Source: Agapanthus africanus (taxonomy: Eukaryota; Streptophyta; Magnoliopsida; Asparagales; Amaryllidaceae). Taken from it: a DNA stretch of 64,000 nucleotides. The position numbers and the translations under genes were made by a program. The stretch is from positions 66,027,396-66,091,395 of the forward strand of contig JASDDO010000016.1 in assembly GCA_030015575.1 (NCBI GenBank), read 5' to 3'. The notes beneath the pieces are model-generated. The model had not been told where the DNA came from and did no database searches. It worked only from the letters and a program-made list of their open reading frames with translations. Shown here one piece after another: positions 35,801 through 49,000 of this stretch (positions within the stretch are counted from its first letter, which is position 1; each line of letters begins with the position of its first letter).

Positions 35801-38363
35801 AGATGACAAAGAATTATACGGTTATAGTTGTGAATCTGGATAATGGAAGAGGCTTTACTAGGAATACCAGGATACCGCATCGAAACATTTCAATGTTTCA
35901 GTTTCACTGTGTATTGTTAAAAGAAAACTGATTTCCCAATTAGACACTTGCTTCAGGGTATGTATTTACCAGGTATGATTCTCACATCTGTATGGTTTTA
36001 TAGATGATGAGGGGGAGCAAGTTATTGGGAATTAGGTGATCATCCTCATTATATCGGGATTCGTTAGAATTGGTGATATTTGAGGAAGTCACCTGGGTTG
36101 TTTGCCGGACGGCAAATATTTGGTTTTGAATATCCGTTGTTATGCACAAATTTCAAATTGATGTATCTGTAAGTCTATTTTTATAGAGTGAGATATACCT
36201 TTTTGAAATTATGTCTGTGACATTTACCTATATCAGTGGATGGTTAGGTAAGGAGCATTGAACAGCGGTGTAATTCTTCTTAACCATAAGTACAGTTTTC
36301 AACGTACGACACACAGTGAATGAGTTATTAGACTCAAGGGACTTATACAGAGTATTGTATGTTGTCCAGTGTCCATTAGGACAGGGGGTAGGTCCTCGTA
36401 CTATACTCTGTTTACTTATGACTTCTCTAGTTCTCAGATATGTGTTTCATAGAAATGCAAGGTCTAAGTTTTGAAGAGTTATAGGTATAAGAATAAACTA
36501 GAGAACCAGGTATTGCAAGTATCGGGATTCTTCAAGGTGATCGAAGATGTAGATACTTGTGTATGGTATTCAGTTGATAGTGATGATTAAGAGAACTTGC
36601 TTCTCTTTCAGGTTACTCATAATTGGAAGCATTCCTAAGTTGAGTAACGCTGATCGGCCTCCTTCCATTTACTTAACATGCACTGGAGACAACTGTATGA
36701 TTTGAATCTGGTTCAATTAAATCAGTGCCTCTGTTTCTATATTGGATATAGAACAGTTCATATCTTGACATTGTTAAGGTACGGGGAGTTGTCCAGCTAA
36801 TGCTTAAAACCAGATACTGGACAACTCAAGACACGTTTCTGTAATGGCTGTTTGTGGGCTGACCCGGGCTATGATGAGGGTTGACTTTCTACCATATGGA
36901 AGATCAATAGTGATATTGTTCTAGACTCGCCACAGTTTTAATAAAAATGGATTTTTTCAGAAAACAGTAGTGGGTGTATGGTAGAACTGGAAGTGATTCC
37001 AGAACCGCAAATGATTACTGAAGATTTGATAAGAACCTAAAGATTCAATCTGGTTTGACATTCCATTGGCCACTCCGCAGATAAAGTGGGTAACCTCAGG
37101 TGCTTGAGAGGTACTTCGGTATGCTTACGGACGGTGGCAGGGAGGTTCTTGTTTACCCAGACTTGCCACTGCTGTTGTTCCAGACTGTGAGTCCCGGCAG
37201 GAGGATGAGTATAGCATCGTTCTAAACTAGGTTTAGAAGTGCACGTGTATATGACTCTGCCAGAGGATTGTCGTAGTCAGTGGGAGCAGCGGAAGCATTG
37301 GTGGACATCAGGCTTATGTCTATTTATAGACTAAAGCAGATATAGCGGAGATAGATCATCTATTTCTGATGTGACAGTCATAGGTTTGACTTTATCAGAA
37401 TAGGGGATGGATCTGTTAAGAAGGTAGTAGAGTGTGATGTCATGGTATTTGATGACATACACAGAGTAGGAAGTAATATTCCTATACTACGATCGGTTAT
37501 ACTATGGTCGTCACACGGTGGTTTCTCCACACAGAACTTGGATATTATATCAGACATTCTGGTCATTAGATCTTTAGTTTTAGATCTAGATTTGGGTAGT
37601 TTCCCAATCTGGGTACTTAGACAGCATTCTATGAGTATTTAGAATGGACGACTCCTGGCACGGTAGTATACCTGCAGGTGATGGAGTCACCCTCTCTAAA
37701 GGTGTCTTACAGACTAAAGGGGAGAGGGATGTTCATGATTGGCAGATCACTTGCTTAGGAAATTGAGTCAATCATGAGATGTCAGGTACCACACCAGATG
37801 TTGTTCTTGCAGTAGATGCAATAAGTTGATATTGATCCAATCCTGGGGAAACATTAGGAAGCAGTTTTAGAACATAAGTTGATGTTCTAGGGATATGATA
37901 ACAGCATTCTCCTTCGGGAGACAGTTATCATTCCAGGCTTCCAAGGTGACTTGGATGGCAGAGTGGCTGTCAGAGTTATAGTTTTCCCTCTGACAAGGGG
38001 CAGTATTTTGGACAGGTGGTCCAGATGGATACTGACGGAAGTCATGGAGCAGGATACTGATTAAGTTCAGTTGATGATACAGTCTAAGAAGTTTGGATTT
38101 GGAGTTCATTTATGAGCTAGGTCCCATCAGATATCCAGACATATTCTAAGACAGGTATTGCTCATTTCGGGAGTTTGCTTTCTCCGCGAACTTGAGATAA
38201 AAGAGAGACATAGAAAGAAACATCAGATCGGATCCACTCACTGAGGCTATTCCTCGAACGCAATAGTTTCGCAAACGAGCTTTGTGAGACTGACTAGTAG
38301 AGCAGTTGGGTGTTCGGTATCACACGGGCTGTGAGTATACGGCATCGCAATAATTAGCTTTGA
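35801..38363 (+). pseudogene. Copia-B integrase/RT/RNase H remnants
   Basis: Scraps in copia order. Around 36420-36900 there are integrase-like words (FSRFG-type). Around 36960-37130 there is the integrase-to-RT linker. At 37442-37642 the RT active-site region reads FDDIHRVGSNIPILRSVI, followed by non-RT sequence and a stop at the same residue as in copia-B-prime. Around 38220-38250 there is the DPLTEAIP C-terminus of RNase H. Many stops. It needs enzymes from another element. Confidence 0.7.
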
Positions 38364-38378
38364 GTGCAAGTGGGAGAT
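38364..38378 (+). other. Copia-B polypurine tract
   Basis: GTGCAAGTGGGAGAT directly before the 3' LTR. Confidence 0.85.
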
Positions 38379-40475
38379 TGTTGGAGATAGTGCCCTCAGA
38401 GTCAATTATTGGAGCACAGGCATGTGATTGCAATGATTGAGGGGAGGACCTGTCCCAGTAGGACAGTCTTACTCAAGATTATAGTATGCTATCTGGTTTA
38501 TCTTTATCATCGTGTACTGCTTTAGGTGACCTTACGAGTCGCTATTACACGTTGATAGAGCCCCTAGGATTCTTGCTTGACTACCAGCAGTATGAGGGCG
38601 ATCATATACGTGAGAGCTGGAGTCTATAAGCACATCCTTAAGAGGTCCCTAGTCGTGGGAGTTTCGAGACAGGGCATCGATTCTCCAGAGTAGACTAGTG
38701 TATACAGTCGAGACCCCGACGAGGGGCGGTGGTCGGTCTCACCAGCCACTGGTGTAAGTTGTTTCACCTAAGATGTATACATGTGCTCATTAAGTTATGA
38801 GTACACCAGACAGGACTCGCCGGGAACCTGCTAGTTGGTATTATACCTGACGTCAGATAGCAGTTCCCTGGTGACATGTGTACAGGTTAGTTCATCGACC
38901 TGAGATCGTCATTTTAATCGTGTGAGTTCCCACTGTGCTTTGATTACTACCCTACCACGCTCAAAGGAGACGTGCAAACAGGTTTTAGTTGGGTACAGTC
39001 TCGAGCCATATGGAGGCAGTGAGCGGATCTGCAGGGGTTCGTCACTCCAGGTATTGGGGGTGAGGTCGCGCTGTGTCTAGGAGAGCCAGTACATGAAAAG
39101 TCCTTGGCCAAGGCAGGAGATTTGATGGTAGGTATTCCAGTAGTATCTCAGGGTGTTCTGGGCTACACTCCGACACGACTTGTACCGCTTTTGGGGGTCT
39201 GACTTTTACCAACCCTCTAGGCCCGCCATGCGATGCTCATAGACGAACGGACTGGACTGTATGGATATTGTCACTGACAGGCTCAGTAGGGTGTTTGGAT
39301 GAGTTCGCTCATCGACGTCCCTTTTGGTCAATAGCTGGTAGCCCGTCACGTATGGCTAATACCTCTGACGTGCTAGTAGTTAAATTCACATCCATAGTAT
39401 TGACGAGTCTTTAGAGTCCACCACACACGGATACTCAGGTTTCGGGCGAAACGCTGTAGAGGCCGTATGGAGATTTGGCAGGGTTCGATCAGATACGTGC
39501 GGTATTGCATGGATCGTGATCGGACGGTTTTTACTAGCCGGCTTTGGCTTAAGCCGGATCCTAGTATTAGATAGTGTAGATTTTGTCTCTTTGCATTTGT
39601 GTTCAGTGGGAATACAAATGCGGGCATGTATATGCAGTCACGGGGTATTCCTGTAATTTATTACGGGATTAGTTTTCTGAAGTTGCCAGTTTGCATTCCA
39701 TTCCGGCCGGTTTTCCTTTCTTCCTTCACGGCCGGACTTTCGATGGAGGGGGTTATTTGCAAGTTTGCAAATAACTTTTTGTGGAGAGGTTTCTTGCATG
39801 TGTGACTTCATCATCATTAGATTCCATTCCTTTCTTCATCATGGTTTTGCATTAATGAGAAAGGATTAGGATGGGATTGATTTGCATCTTTTATATGAGG
39901 CTTCCTTTTGATGTGGTCACCATTTTTAGTTCCTACACTCACCTCCCTTATTTGATTCCCTTCTCTTTTTTGGCCGGCCACACATTGGGAGGGTGGGGAA
40001 TTTTCATTTTGTGAGGAAAATGTTCATCTCATGTATTTTTGCTTGCTACCAAAAATCATTCATCTCCATTGTTCATATTTCCCTCCATCCAAAGGCAACT
40101 TGAAAACCCTCAAAGAGACAATGGTTTCTACACTAGTCTACAGCATTCCTTGGTCGTGTCGGCTAGCCAACTTCGCGTCCGAGTTGCCTCGGTCGATAGG
40201 TGGGAGCCCGTAAAAAAATCCGGCTACGTGGTGCCCTTTCCGACGAAGAAGTGACGGACGGAGATTCCGCGAGGAGTTTGGAGTGGAGACGAAGACCGAA
40301 GGACACGGATCGCTTGGTATAGCTACTCTACTCTCTTTTAGTTTGCTAGTAGCTAGGTTAATGGCCCGATCCGGGATAAAAGTGCGCGGTGGTGCCGGTT
40401 TGCTAGTTTGCAAAGTTTTTCGTTTCCGCATTTCCGGCGTCGGATTGACGGCCAGGGCGCCGCCGTGCACTTACA
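38379..40475 (+). repeat. Copia-B 3' LTR
   Basis: 2097 bp, same length as the 5' LTR; ends CTTACA, followed by GTAGA. Confidence 0.95.
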
Positions 40476-41146
40476 GTAGAGTACTTAGTATTCGTGCTGT
40501 GTTTGTTGACTATAGTCAAGGCACGGTGTACGGTAGCTAAGTGATGTCTTCCTACACAGCATATGATGCGATTAGTTAGGACAGTCATGTGACTTTGTTG
40601 ACCTTAGCCTTGGGTCATGTGGGTGGGTCTAATTAATCATGAAATGACGGGTAGAACTTGACTAGTACTTATGATTTGTTGACCATAGCCAAGGTCATAG
40701 GTACTAGGGGTAAAAACCTTTATCGGGAGTTTCAAGTGTTGAAATTTGCAATGAGATTGCATACCTTCTATATGATAGTTGGATCGTGATACCCACTGCG
40801 AGTAATTGTTAGTCCTGGAAGAGTTTTGCACTTTCCAATTAGCCGATCAAGTTGGTGTCTAGAAAGGTGTCAACGGGGTTACGCCCTTGGAAAAACGAGG
40901 TTTATTTTAACTAGGTCCGTGCGAAAGCACGGGGAACCTCCCTCAAAGTACCGGCACTGGCCTGGCTGAAAGATTGGAGAACTTGTAGAGTGTAATTAAT
41001 CCCGGCTAGTCTTTTCCTTTTAGGGTTTGAAGGAAGATTTGATAGAAACAGTGGGAGCCATCCTGATTAGATAAAATATATAACCAATCTAATCTTGCAA
41101 TAGCGCACGCAGAGTGTTTTCTTCTCTCTCTCTCCAGGTAGCGACC
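40476..41146 (+). other. Copia-A leader, part after copia-B
   Basis: Starts with the GTAGA target copy. It contains TTGAC palindromes: TTGACTATAGTCAA at 40506-40519 (perfect 14-nt palindrome), then decayed forms at 40598 and 40679. The stretch 40851-40910 matches the copia-C leader at 7960-8060. Confidence 0.65.
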
Positions 41147-41567
41147 ATGTCATGCCTTAATCAAGATAATAATATGGATGTATTCACCGAACCCGCTTGT
41201 TATACTGAGCTGGGGAACGTTGGTCCCGCTCCAACTTATAATTGTTATAAGACCGAGCAGGAAATAGGGGAATACCAGGATTCCCATGCCGTCCAAACGA
41301 AGAAAGTGCATGAGATGCATCTCCTTCGGGTGCGTTCATTGCAAAGAACTGAGAACGGGTGATAAGTTTCAAGTGTTGAAAATGGTGCAATTGTTTCAGC
41401 CAAGGTGTTGGCATTTATCACCCTGTATTTCCAAATATATTGATTCTGAACAAATGCTATTAGATACTGAACCTGATATACAACATCATATCAATCTCTT
41501 TATTTATTAAAGAAGGATATAATTTTGTATTTTTGGATAATGTTTTGCACATTTCCTGTATCAATAG
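41147..41567 (+). pseudogene. Copia-A gag/protease region, mostly deleted
   Basis: A 72-codon frame opens at about 41147 after the same GCGACC sequence that precedes gag-position DNA in copia-B. The sequence reaches the integrase region within 430 bp, where copia-C has over 900 bp of gag and protease, so most of gag and protease is gone. No CCHC knuckle or DTG motif is certain. Confidence 0.5.
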
Positions 41568-42280
41568 TTGATCGGTTCAGGCACGCTATCTAAAAGCATA
41601 TACATTCTAAATCAAACCACAGTTCTGAACGTACATAACACACACAAGAGCAAGAGTTCAGAAATGAATGAATCCTTCTTGAAGCATTGTAGACTAGGTC
41701 ATATCAATGTGACCCGATTAGCTAAGTTACATTTAGATGCATATTTAAATCATTTTAAATTTACATCTTGTGAAATTTGCCAGTCATGTCACAAAGATAA
41801 GATGACCATAGCTCCGTTTACTGGAAACGGAGAAAGAGTTAGTGAACTCTTGGGACTGATACATAGTGATGTATGAAGGTCCCCAGTCCACATATGCCAG
41901 GACTGGTTCTTTGTACTTCATTACATTCATTGATGATCTCTCTAGATTCGGACACATGTTCCTATTGAAACATATGTCTGAATCTTTTAAGAAATTCAAA
42001 GAATATAAGATAGAAGTAGAGAACCAAAACGGGTATAAGTATTATGTCCTATGATAAGATCAGGAAGTAGAATACTTGTGCATAGAATTCCTGGACTATT
42101 CTGAAAGAGAATGAGATTCTCTCTCAGTATTACTCCTCTGAATACACCATAGCACAACGGTGTATCGGGACGGAGCAATCGCACCATATCAGATATGGTG
42201 TGCTCTATGATGAGTATTACTGAGTTACCTGTTTCTTTTTGGGTGTTATGCACTTGAGAAGTTGCATACCTATTGAATTG
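41568..42280 (+). pseudogene. Copia-A integrase (frameshifted)
   Basis: 41568-41876 reads the HHCC domain (LKHCRLGHIN then CEICQSC) and the first catalytic Asp (IHSDV), followed by a stop caused by an extra base. The next frame continues GPQSTYARTGSLYFITFIDD with the second Asp, to 42054. The Glu-containing part (42060-42280) is only a scrap of shifted frames. Compared with copia-C, the first Asp is kept but the end of the core is worse. Confidence 0.82.
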
Positions 42281-42312
42281 GGTTCGAATCAAATCAGTGC
42301 CTACCACTCCAT

Positions 42313-43340
42313 ATGAGATATGGTATGGGAAGAACCCATCTCTTAAGTAAGTTAAGATTTAGGGTTGTCCGGCCTATGTCAAAAGCAAAATCCGGACAAG
42401 ATCGAGGCAAGGTCAGTTCTGTAGAACTGGAAGGATTTCCAGCTATACAAACTACAGCTGATGATTTGACAGAACCAAAGGATTCAATAGTCCCCGACGA
42501 ACCTCAGCCTCTCCGCCGATCTGGTAGGGTTCTTCATCCTCCTGAGAGATACTTCGGTTTCTCGATGACAGTGGGAGCGAGGAATGCATCATGAGATGAT
42601 GACCCAACTAGTTTCGAGCAGGCCAACGAGAGTAGGGACTCTATGAGAATGGCTGGATGCTTAGCTATCTGAGATGTAATCTATGTACACCAACAAAGTA
42701 TGGACTTTGGTTGCAATATCAGAAGGGTTAAATCCCTATCAGGAGCAAGTATATCTTGAGAAGATTACTTGGTGTAGATGGAAAAGTTGAGACATTCAAA
42801 ACTAGACTTGTTAAAGGTTTTCATCATCGACCAGGCATGGATAATGATGAAACCTTTTCGAGTGGCTATGCTTAAGTCCATCCGGATCCTACTTGCTATT
42901 GCTACATACCATGACTACGATATCTAGTGGTTGGGTGTCGTGACTATTTTTCTAAATACTGATTTAGAAGAGAACGTCTATAAGTACACAGCCAGAGGGC
43001 TTCATAAACAGTGGGAGCAGTGGAAACATGTGCAAGTTGCTTTACAGATTAAAGCAGGCATCGCGAAGTTGGAACGTCTGTTTTGATATGATAGTCAAGG
43101 TGTTTGACTTCATCAAAATGGTAGATGAACCTTGTATATACAAAAAGGCAGTAGGGAGTATGGTGGTCATCCTCGTATTGTACGTGGATGACATACTCTT
43201 GATAGGAAAGGAGTTTCCTATGCTACGCTCGGTCAATCTCCTCTTATCGTAAGGATTCTCCAAATAGGATAAAGGTGATACCTCCTATATCCTGGGATTT
43301 GGATCTATGAAATAGATCTAAATGGATGTTAGAATTCTCA
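42313..43340 (+). pseudogene. Copia-A linker and reverse transcriptase (broken)
   Basis: 42313-42594 holds the integrase-to-RT linker with QPLRRSGRVLHPPERYFGF, a copia hallmark. RT begins near 42780 (VETFKTRLVKGF, DNDETF). It is out of frame over the first catalytic Asp region (about 42930) and is open again at 43028-43252, with LLYRLKQASRSWN and LVLYVDDILLIG, then a stop. The YVDD pair is intact, but the chain is broken in several places. Confidence 0.85.
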
Positions 43341-43832
43341 CTAGTTGTAGTGAGATGGTATCAATCGATCCTGGGGAGAATCACTGGAGAGCTTCCAGGG
43401 TGGTAAGGTTGACTGAATGTCAGTCTCAGGCATTGTCTTCACCCTCAGTGGAGGGACGGTATGTTGGAAGAATTCCAAGATAGATACCGTGGCAAACTAG
43501 ACGATAAAGGCTGGTGACATCGCTATCAAAGATACTACCAAAGAGGCAGTTTAAGTGTATATTGGTTAATGAAATGAACTAGGTTCCTACCATTATGTGA
43601 CAATGGAAGTGTGGATTTGGCCCAGGAACCCCGGCACCATCTGTGACCCAGACATATTATGAGGCAGCATCACATGATCAAGGAGATAGTTGATCTCCAG
43701 GGTGATCAAGGTTAGGAGAGTAGACGCAGAGGACAACACAGCGGATCCACTCACAAAGGCCTTTTCCCAGAGAGAGACTTTTATAGGATGGTTGAGTATG
43801 AGATACTGCAACCATTGCAACAGATGGCCCTA
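43341..43832 (+). pseudogene. Copia-A RNase H remnant
   Basis: Frames are short. The C-terminal motif TADPLTKAF is clear near 43740 and the sequence ends in the polypurine tract, matching copia-C. Confidence 0.65.
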
Positions 43833-43847
43833 GTGCAAGTGGGAGAT
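43833..43847 (+). other. Copia-A polypurine tract
   Basis: GTGCAAGTGGGAGAT directly before TGTTAGTTATATG. Confidence 0.88.
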
Positions 43848-46062
43848 TGTTAGTTATATGTATGCCCTAGAGGCGATTACTGTACATAAGATATATATTG
43901 TAGTGGATGCTGGGACATATATAGGTAGGACTTTCTTTCTCGACATGATAGTACGCTATCTGGTTGCTCTTTATCTTAACATGTATACTTACTGTCTCTC
44001 TGTTACATGTTAATAAAGCCCTTAGGATGTGTACTCGACTTGCAGGACTATGATGTAGATCATACAAGTGGTGCCTGGGTAGTCCATGAGTACATCCTTC
44101 AATGTTCCTAGTCGTGGGAATATCGAGACGGGGCATCGATATTCCGGAGTAGACTAGCGTATATCTTCTCGACCCATGTGATGGGCGATGGATGATCCCA
44201 TATCCATTGGTGTTTGACATCAGAGATGGTATGCGGGTGCTCATTGGTGACTGGGTACACTGAACGGACTCGCCGAGAACTCCCAGATGGTATTATACCT
44301 CACGTCAGATGGCAGTTCTCTGGTGACACTGGTACAGCTTAGTCTGTTGAGCCGAGATCGTCATAGAGTCTTGTGTGTCTCCCACTGTGCTTTGATTTCC
44401 ACCCTACCACGTCTCTATTGATCCGTGCAAACAAGTGGTTTTTGGGTACAGTCCCGATTCACATGGAGGCAATGAGCGATAGGAGGGGATTCGTCTCTCC
44501 CGGTATTGGGGGTTGATGTTGCGCTATGCTCGACTGGCCATAACTGGAAATCCCTGGCCAGGGTTGCACTGATTTACTGGTAAGTGTTATCAGTAGTTTC
44601 ATGCTTATTATGGACCTTACATCGGCATGACTTATCAAGCTACTAGGGTCTGACGTTTACCACCCATAGGCGAGATATGCGACATATCAGACGAACAGAC
44701 CGGACTGTGCGGTAAGTGTTACTATTGGATTTGCAGGAGTGCGAGCTGGCTTACTCGTTGATCTTCTGATCGCTCAATACCCGGGTGGCCGTTACGTTTA
44801 GCAGACCGCTTGCGGCTTGTGGGTGATTGATATGATCACCACCTACTGCCGGCGTATTGACGAGTCATTAGAGTCCTACACAGAGGTTGCCTAGCTCAAG
44901 TTAAACGAAATAGGAGGGCATATGAGATATGTGAGGGACCGAGAATAATACCAGTATGTGATACTGTATTCTATTCTCGCGATTTGTATCAACAGTCGGT
45001 TATATGAGATATAGCCGGGTTACCGAATCAAGTGTTGATTCGATATATTGATACACTAGATATTAGTCGGTTATATGAGATATGACCGGATCATTAAATC
45101 AAGTGTTGATTTAATGATTTAATGTATAATTATATATGTGATATATTACTTTACATTAATTAGTATTGGTTCACTTAAGATTGATTTTCTCACTTTATGT
45201 GCACAAGTTGTATATGTGATATATGTTTGTGCACTAGTTTGTATCATGATTGATGATACATGCAAACTTGGGTGTGTGTATGACTTACACCATATTTAAG
45301 ATAATGGTTTAGGTTTTTATTTATTTTTGTAAAACGAAATGGTGGCTTTCTTTGTCTTGGCTTGAAGCTTCATGAAGCTTTTAAGCATCTTTGACAAAGT
45401 CCACTCATTTTGTTTTGCATAAGATTTTTATAAACCAAACCATCAACTTAAACAATGGTTTAGTCTCTACAAAGGTTAACTCACCCATGGTTGAATTATG
45501 ATAGACTTCACTTGATTATTCTTTTTAGATAATTCATTTTATGCTTATTCTTTTCTTTTCTTCTTCTTCTTCTTCAAGAAGAAGAAAAGCTTACTAGATT
45601 TTTTATCAAGTGAAGAAACAAAGTGAGAAATCCAAATCCAAAGTGAACCCACTTTCTATTTCATCATCCTCTACTACTTGTCATTTAGTTTAGGGTGTTC
45701 TCTTCACAAAGTTTTTGACCTAGTGAAGATGGAGCTTGAGTTTGAGTCTCCTCGACGTAGATCATCTTCGGCCTCGAAGTCAACGACCTAGCCCGCTCAT
45801 TTCTCCGAGGAAACCTTCACTAGAGTCAGGGATCTCGATGATCGCAGCGAAGGGACGTCAACACAGAGCTTTAGAAGTGAAGGACCAGATCTACAAAGGT
45901 TGTAATCCCGTTCACTTAGTAGTAAAGTTGTTTACTTGCTTATAGTTTTCGCATAATCTCTAGTATACGATCTTGGTTAGGGTTGTTCGGCATGTCTAAT
46001 TCTTTGAATCGGGCATGGTTGATACCTTGTTGAACCTTGTTAGAGTGCCTAGGAACCCATCA
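43848..46062 (+). repeat. Copia-A 3' LTR
   Basis: 2215 bp. The heat-shock-element-like array is at 45364-45380 and the TATA box at 45427-45434. It ends CCCATCA, followed by the TTTTT target copy. Confidence 0.95.
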
Positions 46063-49000
46063 TTTTTGTGCGTGTTGGCACTTGCCGTTCTTTTTCGTGC
46101 ATGTTACTGCACTATATGCTTTTACGGACCCGACGCGTTTTGGTTGGATTTGCGGATATTAGGCGCTCGATTTTGGATTTTGTGTGCATCGGATGCACTT
46201 GAGTGAGATTTTACTCGTGCATGTGGGATGCTCTTGATTTGGATTTTCTTCCGTGCATATTGGATGCGATTTCATTCGTGCGGGACATATGCACTTGAGT
46301 TGGATTTTCACGCATGTTGGGCGCATGATATGAGATGTGATTCTGTGTACACCGGATGCATGGGATTGAGATATTTATGCACTTTAGATGCACTTGGTAT
46401 GGTTGTCGTGCACACCCGTTGCACTGGACAGATGCTTTGTGCACACCCGTTGCACTTAGTTTTCCTTTGTGCGTATTGTAGCACCTGTATTTCGATTTGA
46501 TTTACATGCGCACCAGACGCATGAGATTATTGGACATGCCTTTGAGGCAGATTTTGCTTTTGAGCACCTTGTTTTCATGTTGGGCACTACATGGTGTAGT
46601 AGCCAAACAGGACTGATCTGAGGAGAGTACCTGAGTACTTTGCATGCATTAAAGGATTACCAAAGGGTTTTCAAGAGGAGCTATAGTCTCGCTATTTTCT
46701 TAAGTATCCGTGAGCGACACGAATGTTTATAAAGGAAAAACTTTTGGGATGTTTTGATAACGACGTAACGTGTATTTAAGAAAACATATATGGACATATA
46801 TTATTATTTTAAAATGAACGTCCGTCACTTATGCCGTGAGTTACGCATTCCCGCTGCGACTTAGAAAAGATTTTGCATGTGTTTTATTCAGATTTTAGAG
46901 TTTACAAGGATGCGTACTATACACGTATTATAATATTTGACTAGCGTATATTGGATTTCAGTAGTGAATTTCGAGATCCGCATCTCTATTGTGACTCCGA
47001 GGATATGCGTGCAAATCCAATAATTTGCGTGACGCTTGATGGAGTTTGATTTTGAGTTTTGTACTCGTTCTTATGTGTATTTGACGCGCTGTGTTATTTC
47101 TGCGTTTTCCATGACTTCGGAGCCCCGTTGTTTTGAGCCAATTTTGAAACGTTTTAGATTTTGGGGGTTTAAATTTAAATTCGGGGACCGAATTTATTTA
47201 AGGTGGAAAGATTGTAACATTTCAGAAAATATAAAATATTATTTTTGGGAATTTAATATTAAAATAATATTTTTCCCGAAAACTGCCGATTTGCGAAATT
47301 GGGGTTTTCGAAAAAGGGTATAAATATATACCAATAATTATGAAATAAATAGAAATTAAAATGATTTATTCATTAAAAAATATATTTAAAGGAGTTGGCA
47401 ATTCTAAAATTTATTATATGCAGTTTCGATAAAAACCCGATTAGTGCACTGCTAATCGCGATTAAGCCAAATCCGTGTTTTTGCAGTTTCCATGGTTAGT
47501 GCACCATGACATGTTTCATTTTATTAAATGTTTCATTTTATTTGGGCTTTATATTAGGGTTTATTGATGTAGAGAAAAGAGAAATGATTACAGGAAAAGT
47601 CAATGGAGACATTATGAGTGGTTAGGTGAGCTTTGGAGAGAGAAAGAGAGTGTGAATTAGTGAGAGAGAGGGGGGGATGCTGCCTTTTATCAAATCCCCC
47701 ACTATTTTCCTCCTTCTTTCTCATCTCCTCAACTCCACAACCCTCCACTAAAACCCTAGGTCTATCTCCAACCATGCCCCAAAACTCTACACCCCCTTCA
47801 CAAAACTTTATTCCTATCTCCTCCTCTACACGATAGACCGAGCAAAATGGGATTTTGACGACGTTGGGAAGCTAGTGCTGCCTAGAGTGGACTAGATGAG
47901 GTATAATTTCTTCCCTTTAGATTAGTTTTGTGAGATATCATGTTTAGTTGTCGTTTTGTGAAGATTAGTGGACATTGGGAAACACTAGTGAATGTTTGAG
48001 TGTTTGTTTGAATTGGGTGATGCCTAGTAGCTGTTAACTAAACTTAGGTGCTGTTTAGTGACCTAGACCAGACCTTAGAAACCACAAAAAACGGATTTAG
48101 AAACCCGACATCGGATAAATGTATGATATGTGAAGGTATTTTGGAATCTGGAGCAAGTTGGGGACACTAGATATTATTTTTGGATTACTGGGAGTCGTGC
48201 AGGCACCTAGGAAGCTACCACTGAGACCCGAGCCCCAGATTCAAACCCCAGGCCGTAAATATATTCATTCTGGCTGCAATTTCCGGCCAGAGTAGGGTAG
48301 AATTGTCCCAGTTTTGTTCCATGGCACCTTTTGCACTAAATTAGACCCCTCCTATATGCGGTTTTGGCTAAATGCCACCTGGGGAAAATATGCAAGTATT
48401 TTGGTGTGTTTTAGGCTATGTTTTCCGTATTTTAAAATGCACTTTCTTGACATTTGGAATTGTATTTGTTTGTCGGGTGTTTGTACATCGACGACAGGGG
48501 TTGTTTGATTGATTTGCACGTTTAGGCTATAGGTTTTAACCTATGGGCACACCGTGCGCCATATCGGTTTTCCGCATCGATTTTAATACGTATTTCGATT
48601 GGTTATTATTGTAGCTACCCACGCATAGATTCCGAGGCGAAGAAGCGTGGCGTCATCGATTTCGGCGAGCGAAGACCAGGTGAGTAGATCTATATCTACC
48701 GGGGAAGTCGGGTGGATGGTGTATAGCACCCCCGCAAACTTCTGTTGGAAAACCGATTTATAGAGTATGGTTAAGAAACCTAGATTTGGAAACTAGGGTT
48801 AGAATATAGATAGCTATGTAGTCATATTAGAAACTAGAGGATAGTTAAGTGTGATATGTTACTACTACCCTAGGACGACGTTTAGCAATATTACCTCGTA
48901 GGGTACCGTAGGACGAGATAGTCGATGTAGATGCGTCATCCGAACCATACCTTTTTTCTAAACCAAGAATCGTATGTATCTTTTAAATGTATATCTTGAG

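Larger units (their letters stand above)
30553..40475 (+). mobile_element. Copia-B, complete LTR retrotransposon, plus strand
   Basis: 9923 bp, LTRs of 2097 bp each, exact target duplication GTAGA, primer site 32651-32663, polypurine tract 38364-38378. It is inserted in the leader of copia-A: sequence on the two sides joins into an alignment with copia-B's own leader. The internal region has the same order and the same defects as copia-B-prime. Confidence 0.96.
25844..46062 (+). mobile_element. Copia-A, complete LTR retrotransposon with nested copia-B
   Basis: Two LTRs of 2215 bp (25844-28058, 43848-46062), TG...CA ends, Met-tRNA primer site, polypurine tract and target duplication TTTTC/TTTTT. 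It lies inside E's first repeat and carries copia-B at 30553-40475. Without that insert it is about 10.3 kb. The pol region is readable but broken. Confidence 0.95.

Noticed and set aside
48683..48700. Splice-donor-like GGTGAGTAG in the E LTR
   Set aside because: Conserved in both E repeats but no matching acceptor or reading frame could be supported.
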